Assembly: GCA_028279275.1 (NCBI GenBank)
Contig: JANQOB010000006.1
Location: forward strand, 252,799-316,798
From: Gammaproteobacteria bacterium
Lineage (GTDB): Bacteria; Pseudomonadota; Gammaproteobacteria; UBA4575
DNA: 64,000 bases
Direction of reading: 5' to 3'
Position numbers and translations under genes: made by a program. The notes beneath the pieces were generated by a model, which was given only the letters and a program-made list of their open reading frames with translations, made no database searches and was not told the origin of the DNA. Positions 16,623 through 27,125 of this stretch are shown here, piece by piece (position 1 is the stretch's first letter; every line of letters starts with the position of its first letter).

Positions 16623-16706
16623 ATAATTTGAAGCCGGCGATTATAACGAATTACCCGATTAGAATTACATATATTATTAGGTATTCGATATACTCTCGTT
16701 CAAATC

Positions 16707-16798
<92 letters not shown>

Positions 16799-16806
16799 AT
16801 TCTAAA

Positions 16807-17022
16807 ATGAAAATTCTTACACCTTTGCAAACTTTCCTGCTAGGAATTCTACAACTGGCAGTAGGTATAAGTATTTTATTTTTTCCCTTATATATTCATG
16901 TCATCGGATGGGTATTAATTTTATTTGGTTCGATGACTATTTTCATTGCCATTTACTTATGGTTTAACGTGATATTAAACCGCGCAGCAAGAAAAACTTC
17001 TGAAAAAAATCAGAATAGTTGA
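16807..17022 (+). CDS. Small membrane protein downstream of tRNA-Ser
   Basis: The 71-residue frame starts 10 nt after the tRNA-Ser 3' end, so it is probably cotranscribed with it. Two hydrophobic helices (LLGILQLAVGISILFFPLYI and VIGWVLILFGSMTIFIAIYLW) are followed by a basic, polar tail. It is convergent with csrA. No family is recognised. Confidence 0.5.
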   Translation: MKILTPLQTFLLGILQLAVGISILFFPLYIHVIGWVLILFGSMTIFIAIYLWFNVILNRAARKTSEKNQNS

Positions 17023-17113
17023 AATATCTACAACAAATTTAAAGAAGTATTTAAATCAGAGATTAAACAGTTTGTATAAAGAGTGTTAAAAACTAACTAT
17101 AGTAAAGCAACTG

Positions 17114-17305
17114 TTAACCAGTTGATTCATTCACATTAGTTTTTTCACGCTTTATGCGCTCATAGATTTCTTCACGATGCACTGCAACATCGCGTGGAGC
17201 ATTTACTCCAATACGCACCTGATTACCCTTAACTCCTAACACTGTGACCGTAACATCATCACCAATCATCAGTGTTTCACCAACTCTCCTGGTCAAAATC
17301 AGCAT
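17114..17305 (-). CDS. csrA: Carbon storage regulator CsrA/RsmA
   Basis: The 63-residue RNA-binding dimer represses or activates translation by binding GGA motifs in mRNA leaders. It begins with the invariant [18 protein letters not shown] and continues with [19 protein letters not shown]. Arg44-type binding residues are in the VHREE segment. Its place after lysC and next to tRNA-Ser is the conserved gammaproteobacterial context. The 131-nt upstream gap can hold its own promoter. Free CsrB/RsmY-type RNAs were not seen in the window. Confidence 0.98.
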   Translation of the reverse strand: MLILTRRVGETLMIGDDVTVTVLGVKGNQVRIGVNAPRDVAVHREEIYERIKREKTNVNESTG

Positions 17306-17436
17306 TCCCGATCTCCTAGCTAGTCCGTTTTTATTTTTATTTAGTTCACCAATGAAATTATCAACATTTACAGTTGATGATTTCTCCTATGGTTTCTCTC
17401 CTTACTAAAGCTGTTTTGTTATTATTAACGTTGGCC

Positions 17437-18672
17437 CTATCCTTCCTCCATCGCTTGGCTTAGATCAAATGCCTCATGCAAAGTTCTAACTCCAAGTTCG
17501 AGATATTTTTCCTCAATCACCACTGAAATCTTGATTTCAGAGGTCGAAATCATGAGGATATTTATCTTCTCATTGGCCAGAGCTTCAAACATTCTACTCG
17601 CAATTCCGGCGTGTGACCTCATTCCTACGCCAACAATTGATAATTTAACGATATTTGGGTCCCCTCCAACCTTGCCACCACCGAGCTTTTTAGCAGTATT
17701 TTCAAGTATTTTCAGTGCTTTATCATAGTCATTTCTATGAACGGTAAAAGTGAAATCAGTGGTGTCATTATTGCCTATATTTTGCACAATCATGTCAACT
17801 TCGATGTTTTCCGACGAAATTGGACTCAAAATATGTGCTGCCACGCCTGGCTGGTCAGGCACTTCTTTTATGGTCAATTGAGCTTCATCGCGATTAAATG
17901 CGATACCCGAGATCAGTGGATCTTCCATGCTGTCATCCTCATAGGTTATTAAAGTACCTGGACCCTCTTCAAAAGATGAAAGTACTCTTAGTGGTACATC
18001 ATACTTACCAGCAAATTCAACCGCACGAATTTGCAAAACTTTTGAACCTAAGCTAGCCATTTCTAGCATTTCTTCAAATGTAATTCGTTCTAATCTACGC
18101 GCATTCTGTTCAACACGTGGATCTGTTGTGTAAACACCATCAACATCAGTATAAATTTGACATTCATCCGCTTTAACAGCTGCCGCTAATGCCACTGCAG
18201 TCGTATCTGAACCGCCACGCCCTAAAGTTGTAATATTGCCTTCGTCATCCACACCTTGAAAACCTGCTACAACTACGACATTACCATCATCTAATAATTT
18301 TTTAAGACGCTTTGCATCAATATCCTGAATACGTGCTTTATTAAATTTATTATCCGTACGAATATTGAGTTGCCCGCCTGTGCAAGATAATGCATCACAG
18401 TTCCTTTTTTGTAACGCCATTGAAAGCAATGCAATGGTTACTTGTTCACCCGTAGATACTAATACATCCAACTCACGGCCAGAGGGGGTTTTTGTTTCCT
18501 GTACTTGTTCAGCCAAACCTATCAAACGGTTGGTTTCCCCGCTCATAGCCGATACCACTACTACAACTTGGTTTCCTTGTTTTTTTGTAGCAATTACTTT
18601 TTCGGCTACTGCTTCGATACGTTCAACCGTTCCGACTGATGTACCGCCAAATTTTTGTACGATTAGCGCCAT
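17437..18672 (-). CDS. lysC: Aspartate kinase
   Basis: The 411-residue enzyme phosphorylates aspartate at the entry to the Lys/Thr/Met pathway. It has the KFGGTSVG motif at residues 7-14, the catalytic region with GRGGSDTTAVALAAA and YTDVDGVYTTDPR, and two C-terminal ACT domains (PGVAAHILSPIS... and GVGMRSHAGIASRMFEAL). The length fits the monofunctional LysC alpha subunit, and the ACT domains imply feedback control by lysine and/or threonine. An internal start producing a beta subunit is possible. It lies between alaS and csrA. Confidence 0.97.
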   Translation of the reverse strand: MALIVQKFGGTSVGTVERIEAVAEKVIATKKQGNQVVVVVSAMSGETNRLIGLAEQVQETKTPSGRELDVLVSTGEQVTIALLSMALQKRNCDALSCTGGQLNIRTDNKFNKARIQDIDAKRLKKLLDDGNVVVVAGFQGVDDEGNITTLGRGGSDTTAVALAAAVKADECQIYTDVDGVYTTDPRVEQNARRLERITFEEMLEMASLGSKVLQIRAVEFAGKYDVPLRVLSSFEEGPGTLITYEDDSMEDPLISGIAFNRDEAQLTIKEVPDQPGVAAHILSPISSENIEVDMIVQNIGNNDTTDFTFTVHRNDYDKALKILENTAKKLGGGKVGGDPNIVKLSIVGVGMRSHAGIASRMFEALANEKINILMISTSEIKISVVIEEKYLELGVRTLHEAFDLSQAMEEG

Positions 18673-18767
18673 GCCTGATAGCTATCCCTAATAGTTTAAT
18701 TTGCCTTGAAATATCTATTTAAAAAAATGAGCCGTGATTCTAATGATCAGGACAAAGTATTACTAGA

Positions 18768-21389
18768 CTAGAGATTGGCTCGAATCCAATTAGGCACAGA
18801 CTCCAGTGCCGAATCAAGTTTTGCAGGGTCATTACCTCCAGCTTGCGCCATATCGGGTCGCCCACCACCCTTACCGCCTACCTGCACTGCAACCGCATTT
18901 ACCAAGTCACCGGCCTTAATGCGGTTTGTTTGGTCCTTGGTCACACCGGCAATTAAACTGACTTTACTGCCATTGCTCGTACCCAACACAATTGCAGCAC
19001 TGCCGAGCTTATTTTTAAGTTGATCCAGGGTATCGCGTAAGGATTTTGGATCTGCACCTTCGATTTTCTGTGCGAGTACCTTAATACCTCCAATTTCAAT
19101 GGCTGCACCTGCAAGATCACTCCCTGCCTGTGATGCAATTTTAGTCTTCAGCTGATCAAGTTCTTTTTCTAATGTGCGGTTTCGTTCAACTAGCTGAACA
19201 ACTTTATCCTTAGCTTCTGACTTAGAAGATTTAACCGCTTCCGCAATTTCAGCTAAATGATGTTCGTTTTCTTTAATCCACTGCAATGCACCCTCACCCG
19301 TTACGGCCTCGATACGGCGAATGCCAGAAGCAATTCCTGATTCAGAAATAATTTTAAATAACCCAATATCTCCAGCACGTTGAACATGAGTACCGCCACA
19401 AAGCTCAACTGAAAAATCTCCGATTGAAAGTACCCGCACCTCATCTCCATACTTTTCGCCAAACAAAGCCATTGCACCCGCTTCTAATGCTTTATCTTTT
19501 GACATGATTTTTGCAGAAGCTTGAGTATTTAATCGAATCTGTTGATTCACAATATCTTCTATTTGTTGTAATTCTTTTTCACTAATGGAAGCATCATGTG
19601 AAAAATCAAATCGCAAACGATCGGGCGCTACAAGTGAACCTTTTTGTTGTACATGTGTTCCCAAGACTTGACGAAGTGCTGCATGCATTAAATGTGTAGC
19701 AGAATGGTTCAGTACCGTGGCTTGACGATGTTCAATATTCGCTTTTGCATTTACTTTATCCCCAACTTTCAATGTGCCAGAAAATAGTTTGCCGATATGC
19801 GCATGAGCATTGCCTTGTTTTTGAGTGTCGTTCACTTCAAATTTGGAATTTTCATTTGTTATTAAGCCAATATCACCAACCTGGCCACCCGATTCCGCAT
19901 AAAAAGGAGTTTGATCAAGAATTACTAAGCCTGATTCATTTTGATTGATTTCTTTTACACTTTGATTATTTACAAAAATTTCTTCTACGACTGCACTATC
20001 TTGAATATGCTCATAGCCTGTAAACTCAGAACTTGTTTTGACTTCGATTGAAGCATCGTAATCCACATCGAATCGACTTGCCTGACGCCCACGCTCGCGT
20101 TGAGCTTCCATTTGTTTATCAAAACCCGCTTGGTCAATTTTTAAATTTTGTTCGCGTGCAACATCTGCAGTTAAATCTGCTGGGAATCCATAGGTGTCAT
20201 ACAACTTAAATACCGTTTCACCAGAAATTGTGTCGCCTTTCAAACCTTTAATATCATCCTGTAAAATACGCATGCCTTGTTGCAAAGTTTCACTAAAGCG
20301 TTGTTCTTCATTCTCTAAAACTTTTTCAATACGTGATTGAGCATCAATTAGCTCAGCATAGGCTGAACCCATGTTATCCACTAAAGGTTGTACTAACTTA
20401 TAGAAAAATGGTTCGGTGATACCTATCTTATTGCCATGACGTGCAGCGCGACGAATGATACGTCGCAATACATAACCCCGACCTTCATTTGATGGAATAA
20501 CACCATCCATAACCAAAAAACTACATGAGCGTATATGGTCTGCTATTACTCGTAACGATGCTAATGAAGCATTCTTATCTTTCGCAATTTCTGCAGCGGT
20601 TTGAATTATCCCAGTAAATAAATCCGTATCATAATTATTACTTACTCCTTGCATGATCGCTGCAAGACGCTCCAACCCCATACCTGTATCTACAGATGGT
20701 TTTGGCAATGGATTTAAATTATTTTGTTTATCACGTTCATATTGCATGAAAACAAGATTCCAAATTTCGACGTAACGATCTCCATCTTCTTCCGGTGTAC
20801 CAGGAGGGCCGCCTGGTACTTTGTCGCCATGATCATAAAAAATTTCTGTACACGGTCCACATGGACCAGTATCTCCCATAGCCCAAAAGTTATCTTTGGC
20901 ACCAATGCGCGCGAGCTTGTTTGGTTCTACTTTTATTTCATTTAACCAAATATCAGCTGCTTCATCGTCTTCTTCAAAAACCGTGACCCATAATTTTTCT
21001 TCTGGTAAACCAACAACCTCGGTGAGAAATTCCCAAGCGTAATGAATCGCTTCTTGCTTAAAGTAGTCTCCGAAACTAAAGTTTCCTAGCATTTCAAAAA
21101 AAGTATGGTGCCTTGCGGTGTAACCAACATTTTCTAAATCATTGTGTTTGCCTCCCGCACGTACACAACGCTGGCTCGAAACCGCACGAGAATAACTCGT
21201 AGCTTCCTTTCCTAGAAAAACATCTTTGAATTGCACCATGCCCGCATTGGTAAACAACAATGTAGGGTCATTCCCAGGCACCAGTGGGCTGGAAGGCACA
21301 ACCTCATGGCCATGCTCTTTAAAGTAATTCAAAAATGCACTGCGAAGTTCTGAACTAAGTTCCATATCAGTTACAACAGACGCTTCCAT
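18768..21389 (-). CDS. alaS: Alanyl-tRNA synthetase
   Basis: The 873-residue enzyme charges tRNA-Ala and edits Ser/Gly mischarging. The catalytic class II domain has [15 protein letters not shown] and [17 protein letters not shown]. The editing domain has the zinc ligands HSATHLMHA and [10 protein letters not shown], and a C-terminal oligomerisation domain ([15 protein letters not shown]) is present. Start at 21389 is favoured by AGGA 5 nt upstream; a Met nine codons in is the alternative. recX is 33 nt upstream. Confidence 0.98.
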   Translation of the reverse strand: MEASVVTDMELSSELRSAFLNYFKEHGHEVVPSSPLVPGNDPTLLFTNAGMVQFKDVFLGKEATSYSRAVSSQRCVRAGGKHNDLENVGYTARHHTFFEMLGNFSFGDYFKQEAIHYAWEFLTEVVGLPEEKLWVTVFEEDDEAADIWLNEIKVEPNKLARIGAKDNFWAMGDTGPCGPCTEIFYDHGDKVPGGPPGTPEEDGDRYVEIWNLVFMQYERDKQNNLNPLPKPSVDTGMGLERLAAIMQGVSNNYDTDLFTGIIQTAAEIAKDKNASLASLRVIADHIRSCSFLVMDGVIPSNEGRGYVLRRIIRRAARHGNKIGITEPFFYKLVQPLVDNMGSAYAELIDAQSRIEKVLENEEQRFSETLQQGMRILQDDIKGLKGDTISGETVFKLYDTYGFPADLTADVAREQNLKIDQAGFDKQMEAQRERGRQASRFDVDYDASIEVKTSSEFTGYEHIQDSAVVEEIFVNNQSVKEINQNESGLVILDQTPFYAESGGQVGDIGLITNENSKFEVNDTQKQGNAHAHIGKLFSGTLKVGDKVNAKANIEHRQATVLNHSATHLMHAALRQVLGTHVQQKGSLVAPDRLRFDFSHDASISEKELQQIEDIVNQQIRLNTQASAKIMSKDKALEAGAMALFGEKYGDEVRVLSIGDFSVELCGGTHVQRAGDIGLFKIISESGIASGIRRIEAVTGEGALQWIKENEHHLAEIAEAVKSSKSEAKDKVVQLVERNRTLEKELDQLKTKIASQAGSDLAGAAIEIGGIKVLAQKIEGADPKSLRDTLDQLKNKLGSAAIVLGTSNGSKVSLIAGVTKDQTNRIKAGDLVNAVAVQVGGKGGGRPDMAQAGGNDPAKLDSALESVPNWIRANL

Positions 21390-21422
21390 TAGCGTCCTGG
21401 ATAAATTTAACGCTCTGAAGTT

Positions 21423-21926
21423 TTACCCAAAATGGGCAAATGTTTTTTGGATTATATCACCAGTAAAGCCACGCGACTGAAGGAAACGCATGCGTTTCGC
21501 CCTTTCATTGGCTGATTCTGATGCTTTTGCAGCAAACTTTTTTTCATAGGCTTGATAAGCCGTGTCTAACCAGATTTCATCATTGAATTCGATAAAATCA
21601 TCAACGAGTTCAGATGAAACTCCTCTTTGTTGAAGTTCTTGCTTGATTTTTAGAGGACCATAACCGCGACTGCGACGCATGTTTACATAACTTTCCGCAT
21701 ATCTCTCATCACTTTGCAATCCTTCTTGGATGAGTGTTTCCAATAACTCTTTAATTTCGTTATCGGAAAAGTCTTTTGCTTTAAGTTTTCGTGAAAGTTC
21801 CAGGCGCGTATGTTCACGCCTGGCTAATATATCAAGAGCAGTATTACGTATAGATCGCTGCGAGTTATTAGAATTAGGCTTCAGTCGCTTCTTCCTTTTC
21901 CTTATCTTCAAGTTCCGCTTCGGCAT
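21423..21926 (-). CDS. recX: Regulatory protein RecX
   Basis: The 167-residue RecX modulates RecA filament growth. Three-helix RecX repeats are visible: [48 protein letters not shown], and the final [22 protein letters not shown]. The predicted start lies 53 nt inside the end of recA. No better start exists after the recA stop, so either translation is coupled with a long overlap or a nonstandard start is used. The highly basic first 20 residues come from the overlap and may not be authentic. Confidence 0.9.
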   Translation of the reverse strand: MPKRNLKIRKRKKRLKPNSNNSQRSIRNTALDILARREHTRLELSRKLKAKDFSDNEIKELLETLIQEGLQSDERYAESYVNMRRSRGYGPLKIKQELQQRGVSSELVDDFIEFNDEIWLDTAYQAYEKKFAAKASESANERAKRMRFLQSRGFTGDIIQKTFAHFG

Positions 21927-22935
21927 CTTGATTTATATCATCATCACTCGGCAACAACTGAGCACGCAATTTTTCTTCAATTTCATGCGCCATTTCAGGA
22001 TTCTCTTTTAGATATGCACGTGCGTTTTCTTTACCTTGGCCGATACGTTCACCATCATAGCTGTACCATGAGCCTGCTTTATCTACCAGGCCATGTTCCA
22101 CACCCATATCGATTATCTCTCCTAAACGCGAAATACCTTCACCATATAAAATTTCAAATTCTGCTTTTTTAAATGGTGGAGCAAGTTTATTTTTAACTAC
22201 TTTAACGCGCGTTTCATTCCCCAAAATCTCGTCGCCTTTCTTAATCGAACCGATGCGACGAATATCCAAACGCACTGAAGAATAAAATTTTAATGCATTA
22301 CCACCAGTTGTGGTTTCCGGACTACCAAACATTACGCCAATTTTCATACGAATTTGATTAATGAAAATCACCATCGTATTGGATCGTTTAATATTACCCG
22401 TAAGCTTACGAAGCGCTTGTGACATTAAACGTGCTTGCAACCCCATGTGCGAATCACCCATGTCTCCTTCAATCTCAGCTCGCGGAGTAAGTGCAGCAAC
22501 CGAATCTACTACTACAATGTCTACCGCACCTGAGCGGACTAACATATCTGTAATTTCTAGCGCTTGCTCACCTGTATCGGGCTGTGAAACCAAAAGGTCA
22601 TCTACATTTACACCAATTTTTTCTGCATAGACTGGATCCAATGCGTGCTCTGCATCTACAAAGGCTGCGGTTCCACCTTGTTTTTGACATTCGGCAATGG
22701 CTTGCAATGTAAGTGTTGTCTTTCCTGAAGATTCCGGACCGTAAATTTCTATCACTCGTCCTTTTGGCAAACCGCCCACACCCAATGCAATATCCAAGGC
22801 AAGCGAACCTGTTGAAACTACTTCAATATCGCGCGCAGCAGTAGAATCGCCTAAACGCATTACTGCACCTTTACCAAATTGTCTTTCTATTTGACCCAAC
22901 GCGGCCACTAGTGCTTTTTTACGATTTTCGTCCAC
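21874..22935 (-). CDS. recA: Recombinase RecA
   Basis: The 353-residue recombinase has Walker [10 protein letters not shown], the DAEHALDP motif, [21 protein letters not shown], and loop L2 around [10 protein letters not shown]. The C-terminus is acidic, ending in alternating Glu/Asp. The start is GTG at 22935, supported by GAGGTG four bases upstream. I looked for a gammaproteobacterial LexA site (CTGT-N8-ACAG) in the 82-nt upstream gap and did not find one. Confidence 0.98.
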   Translation of the reverse strand: MDENRKKALVAALGQIERQFGKGAVMRLGDSTAARDIEVVSTGSLALDIALGVGGLPKGRVIEIYGPESSGKTTLTLQAIAECQKQGGTAAFVDAEHALDPVYAEKIGVNVDDLLVSQPDTGEQALEITDMLVRSGAVDIVVVDSVAALTPRAEIEGDMGDSHMGLQARLMSQALRKLTGNIKRSNTMVIFINQIRMKIGVMFGSPETTTGGNALKFYSSVRLDIRRIGSIKKGDEILGNETRVKVVKNKLAPPFKKAEFEILYGEGISRLGEIIDMGVEHGLVDKAGSWYSYDGERIGQGKENARAYLKENPEMAHEIEEKLRAQLLPSDDDINQDAEAELEDKEKEEATEA

Positions 22936-23017
22936 TGCTCACCTCTATAGTTATGAATGGTTATTCTTACTTATTAATAGTGGCACATTCGAAGTGTTAA
23001 GAACACTTAGAAACTAA

Positions 23018-23548
23018 TTAATCCTCTTCTAAAAACGAATGTGTCTTAAGCACATTATATCTAGTTGAATTTTCATGCGGAACCGACTCCAGCAAATGAA
23101 ACTCTGTTGCTCGCCAAGTAATGGTAAAAGGTTTTTGCGGAAACTCTGCTTTGGGAACTTTTTTGAATAATGTAATGTGAGGTTTATAAATGCGATCATC
23201 AATTTTTGCGCCACAACTTTCTGCTATAGATTTTAGATGGTTAACCAGTCTAATTAATTCTCTAGGATAAGAAGAACAGCCAAGCCACAATGTTTGGGAA
23301 GACTTAAAATATCCATATAAATCGAAACGCATCGAAAACGACTGTACAAAGGTTTGCAACATCTTTTGTTCCAGACACTTACGTTCATTTGCTTCCAAAT
23401 AACCTAAAAATTGCAAAGTAATATGCAGATTATCTTTAGGAACAGGGCGAACACCCTTTATTATCGGGAAGCTTCTTGAATGCTCGATCAAATGCTGGTG
23501 AGTTTCTTCATCCGGTAGCAATCCAAAAAATAGTCGCTTTTTAGCCAT
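23018..23548 (-). CDS. thpR: RNA 2',3'-cyclic phosphodiesterase ThpR
   Basis: The 176-residue protein is of the 2H phosphoesterase family, with the two catalytic H-x-T motifs HITLQFLG (about residues 42-49) and HITLFKKV (about 125-132). These enzymes open 2',3'-cyclic phosphates, and their in vivo RNA substrate is not settled. The gene overlaps pncC by 8 nt and lies just upstream of recA, an arrangement shared with other Gammaproteobacteria. Confidence 0.92.
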   Translation of the reverse strand: MAKKRLFFGLLPDEETHQHLIEHSRSFPIIKGVRPVPKDNLHITLQFLGYLEANERKCLEQKMLQTFVQSFSMRFDLYGYFKSSQTLWLGCSSYPRELIRLVNHLKSIAESCGAKIDDRIYKPHITLFKKVPKAEFPQKPFTITWRATEFHLLESVPHENSTRYNVLKTHSFLEED

Positions 23549-24023
23549 TCAAGCGTCTCAATAATTGCACAATAGCAGCTTCAACAGACTGCTCGCGTAT
23601 AGACTGGCGATCCCCATCAAAATGGTGTAATTCACTTTTAGTAGAATCATCTTTAAATGCAACCCCAATATATACAGTTCCCACCGGCTTATCAGAAGTA
23701 CCGCCACTGGGTCCTGCAATACCTGTAATCGAAGCACTCAAATTAGCATTGCTATTAGCTAGAACCCCAAGGGCCATCTGTTCTGCGACTTCTGCGCTCA
23801 CCGCACCATGCTCATCAAGCACATTAGCTTCTACACCTAACATCCTAATTTTAGATGCATTACTATATGTTACAAATCCACATTCAAACCATTTTGAACT
23901 ACCATTCAAGGAAGTAAATTGCTCTGCCAATAAGCCTCCAGTACACGACTCTGCGACTGCAACAGTAGATTTATTCGCGATCAATTTATAAGCTAACTGT
24001 TCGATTTGATCCTTATACAACAC
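23541..24023 (-). CDS. pncC: Nicotinamide-nucleotide amidase (CinA C-terminal domain)
   Basis: The 160-residue protein corresponds to the CinA C-terminal domain alone. It deamidates NMN to NaMN in NAD salvage. Motifs are VAVAESCTGGLLAEQFTSLNGSS (active-site Ser region), FVTYSNASKIRMLGV, and ITGIAGPSGGT..KPVGTVYIG. The N-terminal MoCF-like domain of full CinA is absent, as is normal for the stand-alone proteobacterial PncC. It is divergent from mutS with a 93-nt promoter gap. Confidence 0.94.
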   Translation of the reverse strand: MLYKDQIEQLAYKLIANKSTVAVAESCTGGLLAEQFTSLNGSSKWFECGFVTYSNASKIRMLGVEANVLDEHGAVSAEVAEQMALGVLANSNANLSASITGIAGPSGGTSDKPVGTVYIGVAFKDDSTKSELHHFDGDRQSIREQSVEAAIVQLLRRLNG

Positions 24024-24116
24024 CTATCGCGTCTCCCCCTTGCACCAGAAAATTATTCTAATTATTTGGATACTAATTAAGCTGCCTAAAAAAGCGAACT
24101 TCGCTAGACTGCGATT

Positions 24117-26672
24117 ATGATCGCACGTCCCCCAATTAAACATACCCCCATGATGCAACAATATTTACGCATCAAAGCCGAATATCCCGATATGCTGCTT
24201 TTTTACCGTATGGGTGATTTTTTTGAACTGTTTTTTGAGGACGCAAAAAAGGCAGCCAAGCTTTTAGATCTTACACTCACCTCCCGCAATAAAAACTCTG
24301 CAGAAGAAATCCCTATGGCAGGTGTTCCTGTACATGCAACCGAAGGATATTTAGCAAAACTATTAAAACTAGGCGAATCTATAGCCATTTGTGATCAGAT
24401 TGGTGATCCTGCTACGAGCAAAGGCTTAGTAGAACGTAAGGTCACTCGTGTAATCACTCCAGGCACCATCATTGAGGAAGAGCTTTTAAATAAAAATAAA
24501 GAAAACTATTTAATTGCAATCCATGTAGCACAATCTACCTATGGAATCGCTTACTTAGACTTAAGCTCTGGCAAATTTATTTTACAAAACTGTGCGAACA
24601 TTCATGAACTTCATGACGAAATTGAGCGTATCCAGCCTGCAGAAATACTCATTTCAGAAAATGCTTTAGTCAGTATTGATGAGAAGTTCGCAACGCAAAC
24701 AATACCTGCTTGGCACTTTGAAATTGAGTCATCAACTAATGCATTATGTAAACAGTTTGGCACTAAAGATTTGAGTGGGTATGGATGTGAAGAATTTCCA
24801 TTAGCCATTTCTGCCGCGGGAGCCGTACTGCAATATGTAAAAGATACTCAAAAAGCACAACTACCACATATCAGTGGGCTACAAGTCTGCCATCAAGATG
24901 AGTATCTCTCAATTGATGGTGTGACGCGCAAAAACCTTGAAATCGAAGTTTCATCTCAAGGCGATAGCAAACACAGTTTGATTAACGTGTTAGATAAAAC
25001 AGCCTCTGCAATGGGTTCCCGATGTTTGCGAACTTGGTTGAATCAACCGACACGTAATAAAGATATTTTAATTCAACGTCACGCTGCTATTTCCGAATTT
25101 TTACATTTGAATAGTTTTACAGAAATACATAGCCTATTAAGCAATATCAAAGATATTGAACGCATACGAAGTCGTATTGCTTTACAAACTGCACAACCAA
25201 GAGATCTGGATGCACTTCGCACTACTCTGAAATGCATACCGGATATTCAATATCACTTGAACTCATACAAAAGCGAACTTCTGATCGAATCAGAAAAATT
25301 GCTGCATGGAAATGAAAACTTAACAAAAATCCTTGAAGATGCCTTAAATGATGAGCTACCAGCCTTAATACGTGATGGCGGAGTTATAAAAACCAATTAC
25401 GATCAAGAATTAGATGAGCTGCGTAATATCAGTACTAATGCAAATCAATTTTTAATTGATTTAGAGCAACAAGAAAAAGCTGCCACAAATATTACAAACC
25501 TGAAAGTCTCATATAACCGCATTCATGGTTATTACATCGAAATCCCGCGCAGCCAAGCTGCTCAAGCTCCTGAACATTATACTCGCAGACAAACACTGAA
25601 AAATACTGAACGCTATATCACGCCCGAATTAAAGAAGTTTGAAGATAATGTTTTAAGTGCTAAAGAGCGCGCCTTGAAGCGTGAAAAATATTTATATGAT
25701 CAATTACTGATTAATTTATTAAATGATTTAAACCTTATTCGGAACTGTGCAAAAGCACTCGCACAAGTTGATGCCTTGTCAAACTTAGCTGAACGAGCAG
25801 CTACGTTAGATTACATACAACCGGATTTCACACATGAGAATCTTGTCTACATCAAACAAGGCCGGCATCCTGTTATAGAACAGGTTCAAAACGAACCATT
25901 TACCGCCAATGATGCGCAGTTAGATGAGCAACGAAAATTACTACTTATCACAGGACCGAATATGGGTGGCAAATCTACGTATATGCGCCAAATAGCCCTC
26001 ATTGCCTGGCTGGTTTATAGTGGCAGTTTTGTTCCTGCGCAGGCATGCACTATAGGACCAATTGATGCAATCTATACACGCATCGGAGCTTCGGACGATT
26101 TAAGTTCTGGCCGGTCTACTTTCATGGTGGAAATGACCGAAGCGGCAAATATTCTAAACAACGCTTCGAGTAAAAGTTTAGTATTAATGGATGAAATAGG
26201 CCGCGGCACAAGTACATATGATGGCTTATCTCTGGCATGGTCATGTGCAGAACACCTTAGTGAGCAAAATCAGTCTTATTGCTTATTTGCGACACATTAT
26301 TTTGAACTTACACATCTAGCAGAATTGTTTGACCGCATACATAATGTGCATATCGACGCCATCGAACATAACGGCAAAATTATATTCTTACACGCCGTAA
26401 AAGAAGGTCCTGCAAATCAAAGCTATGGTCTACAAGTAGCACAACTAGCAGGGATTCCAAAATCAGTAATTGCTACAGCTAAATTAAAACTGAAACAATT
26501 AGAAACACAAGAAACCGAAAAGAAATCTAGTGATACCCAACTTGGATTAGATCTTGAAGAAGAAGATATACATCCAACTGTAGAATTTTTGGATAATATT
26601 GATCCTAACGAAATAAGCCCCAAGGAAGCATTGGATGTTTTGTACAAACTAAAATCCTTAACCAACACATAA
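24117..26672 (+). CDS. mutS: DNA mismatch repair protein MutS
   Basis: The 851-residue mismatch sensor has the Phe-x-Glu mismatch-reading motif within [11 protein letters not shown], connector and lever domains, and Walker [10 protein letters not shown]. The signature and Walker B regions are [14 protein letters not shown] and [16 protein letters not shown], with the HTH near [21 protein letters not shown]. The C-terminal tetramerisation segment is present. No Shine-Dalgarno sequence is seen before the ATG at 24117; Met12 is a less likely alternative. fdxA follows, a conserved pairing. Confidence 0.98.
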   Translation: MIARPPIKHTPMMQQYLRIKAEYPDMLLFYRMGDFFELFFEDAKKAAKLLDLTLTSRNKNSAEEIPMAGVPVHATEGYLAKLLKLGESIAICDQIGDPATSKGLVERKVTRVITPGTIIEEELLNKNKENYLIAIHVAQSTYGIAYLDLSSGKFILQNCANIHELHDEIERIQPAEILISENALVSIDEKFATQTIPAWHFEIESSTNALCKQFGTKDLSGYGCEEFPLAISAAGAVLQYVKDTQKAQLPHISGLQVCHQDEYLSIDGVTRKNLEIEVSSQGDSKHSLINVLDKTASAMGSRCLRTWLNQPTRNKDILIQRHAAISEFLHLNSFTEIHSLLSNIKDIERIRSRIALQTAQPRDLDALRTTLKCIPDIQYHLNSYKSELLIESEKLLHGNENLTKILEDALNDELPALIRDGGVIKTNYDQELDELRNISTNANQFLIDLEQQEKAATNITNLKVSYNRIHGYYIEIPRSQAAQAPEHYTRRQTLKNTERYITPELKKFEDNVLSAKERALKREKYLYDQLLINLLNDLNLIRNCAKALAQVDALSNLAERAATLDYIQPDFTHENLVYIKQGRHPVIEQVQNEPFTANDAQLDEQRKLLLITGPNMGGKSTYMRQIALIAWLVYSGSFVPAQACTIGPIDAIYTRIGASDDLSSGRSTFMVEMTEAANILNNASSKSLVLMDEIGRGTSTYDGLSLAWSCAEHLSEQNQSYCLFATHYFELTHLAELFDRIHNVHIDAIEHNGKIIFLHAVKEGPANQSYGLQVAQLAGIPKSVIATAKLKLKQLETQETEKKSSDTQLGLDLEEEDIHPTVEFLDNIDPNEISPKEALDVLYKLKSLTNT

Positions 26673-26757
26673 TCGATTTTTTTTGAGTTGCATTAGATAT
26701 TACCTTGTTGACTACAAATCCATACAACTTCGCATATATCAATAAATAAATTTAAAT

Positions 26758-27102
26758 ATGACATTTTTAGTAACTGAACCTTGTATTAAATGTAAATATA
26801 CGGATTGTGTAGAAGTATGCCCGGTAGATTGCTTCCATGAAGGCCCTACCATGCTTGTAATCGATCCAGAAGAATGTATTGATTGCGCGATGTGTGAATC
26901 AGAATGCCCTGTAAACGCCATTATGAGCGAAGATGATGTGCCAGACGATCAACGTGATTTTCTTGAAATCAATGAAAAATATTCTGCGATGTGGCCCGTT
27001 ATTACTAGTATTAAAGACGCTCCTGAAGATGCTGATGACTGGAAGGATGTTAAAGACAAACGTCAATACATTGAATCCACATCCGAGAATAAATCAGACT
27101 AA
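26758..27102 (+). CDS. fdxA: Seven-iron ferredoxin FdxA
   Basis: The 114-residue ferredoxin starts [25 protein letters not shown], giving ligands for the [3Fe-4S] and [4Fe-4S] clusters, with the second set in [17 protein letters not shown]. The acidic C-terminal extension is typical of FdxA from Pseudomonas and Azotobacter. It transfers electrons; partners are unknown. Position 85 nt after mutS is the usual context. Confidence 0.96.
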   Translation: MTFLVTEPCIKCKYTDCVEVCPVDCFHEGPTMLVIDPEECIDCAMCESECPVNAIMSEDDVPDDQRDFLEINEKYSAMWPVITSIKDAPEDADDWKDVKDKRQYIESTSENKSD

Positions 27103-27125
27103 ATAACTAGTTAGAGTAAATTTAT

